Shown here piece by piece: positions 63,908 through 64,000 of a stretch of DNA of 64,000 nucleotides. This DNA comes from Flavicella sediminum (GTDB taxonomy: Bacteria > Bacteroidota > Bacteroidia > Flavobacteriales > Flavobacteriaceae). The number at the start of each line of letters is the position of its first letter. Within the stretch, counting starts at the first letter, position 1. Both the position numbers and the translations under genes were made by a program. The notes below the pieces were generated by a model. That model was given only the letters and a program-made list of their open reading frames with translations. It did not search any database and was not told where the DNA came from. Location of the stretch: positions 78,553-142,552 of the forward strand of contig NZ_VDET01000036.1 in assembly GCF_006381105.1 (NCBI RefSeq), written 5' to 3'.

Positions 63908-64000
63908 ATGATGATAAACGATACAACAACTTTCAATTATGTAGATTACTTATGGGATGAAGAAAAAGCTTCTTCCTTAGGTGATAACCAAGTAGAATTA
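63908..64000 (+). CDS. Rhamnulose-1-phosphate aldolase/lactaldehyde dehydrogenase fusion, start only
   Basis: Only 31 codons fall in the window: MMINDTTTF, then 'NYVDYLWDEEKASSLGDNQV', with no signal peptide. This opening matches the N-terminus of the bifunctional class II aldolase/short-chain dehydrogenase that cleaves L-rhamnulose 1-phosphate and oxidises lactaldehyde. The frame is open to the right edge. The call rests on a short stretch, but it agrees with the rhamnose mutarotase gene at 27569 and the five rhamnosidases. Confidence 0.72.
   Translation, partial: MMINDTTTFNYVDYLWDEEKASSLGDNQVEL

Noticed and set aside
1..64000. Insertion sequences, CRISPR arrays, tRNA or rRNA genes
   Set aside because: None seen on reading both strands. 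The decayed genes show no transposase or terminal repeats nearby.

Overview
The window looks like part of a chromosome of a marine Flavobacteriaceae-type Bacteroidota. The DNA is strongly AT-rich. Nearly every gene encodes a secreted or lipidated enzyme. Five proteins end in a 'YPNP...KKLF' type IX secretion (T9SS) sorting domain, and the promoters carry the Bacteroidota -7 box TAnnTTTG. I see no rRNA, tRNA, CRISPR, transposase or SusC/SusD pair. The region reads as the enzyme part of one very large polysaccharide utilisation locus (PUL).

Layout. 2-1969: sulfatase, cut by the left edge. 2090-10826 (+): GH78-like rhamnosidase, sulfatase, GH43, sulfatase, GH3. 11196-19064 (+): two giant G8/beta-helix T9SS proteins and a DUF1080 lipoprotein. 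19303-20670 (+): T9SS protein of unknown family. 20832-22502 (+): GH43. 22564-23051 (-): gene debris. 25801-23063 (-): GH78. 33364-26041 (-): GH106, two accessory proteins, L-rhamnose mutarotase, sulfatase. 33657-39419 (+): two lipoproteins of an unknown family, a small lipoprotein, a GH78 tail remnant, sulfatase. 41310-39497 (-): sulfatase and EthD protein. 41553-49071 (+): GH106, sulfatase, GH78, GH43 stump. 50225-49125 (-): GH5-like. 50494-53589 (+): two more members of the unknown family, with T9SS tails. 53697-56410 (+): double DUF1080 protein and Tat-exported Gfo/Idh/MocA oxidoreductase. 60357-56505 (-): DUF5722 protein and sulfatase. 60621-63746 (+): sulfatase and a TIM-barrel/beta-propeller fusion. 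63908 to the edge (+): start of a rhamnulose-phosphate aldolase/dehydrogenase.

How the genes fit together. Nine sulfatases, three GH78 and two GH106 alpha-L-rhamnosidases, a rhamnose mutarotase and a rhamnose-catabolic aldolase point to a densely sulfated, rhamnose-rich algal polysaccharide. GH43 and GH3 enzymes would remove side chains. No recognised ulvan lyase (PL24/25/28/37/40) or unsaturated-uronyl hydrolase (GH88/GH105) is visible here. The substrate may therefore be a rhamnan sulfate or another sulfated rhamnan, or the lyases may lie outside the window or within the unknown families.

The most striking result is regulatory. Fifteen promoters, on both strands, carry an 8-mer close to AACAGGAT placed exactly 29 bp (5' end to 5' end) before a TAnnTTTR -7 box. 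Every one lies just upstream of a gene or operon start. Many also have a second CAGR half-site 9-10 bp upstream. This looks like a single regulon controlled by one activator or alternative sigma factor. The most promising undescribed biochemistry is a four-member secreted protein family, the 455-residue T9SS protein, the G8 pair, and a possible oxidative (3-keto) branch.
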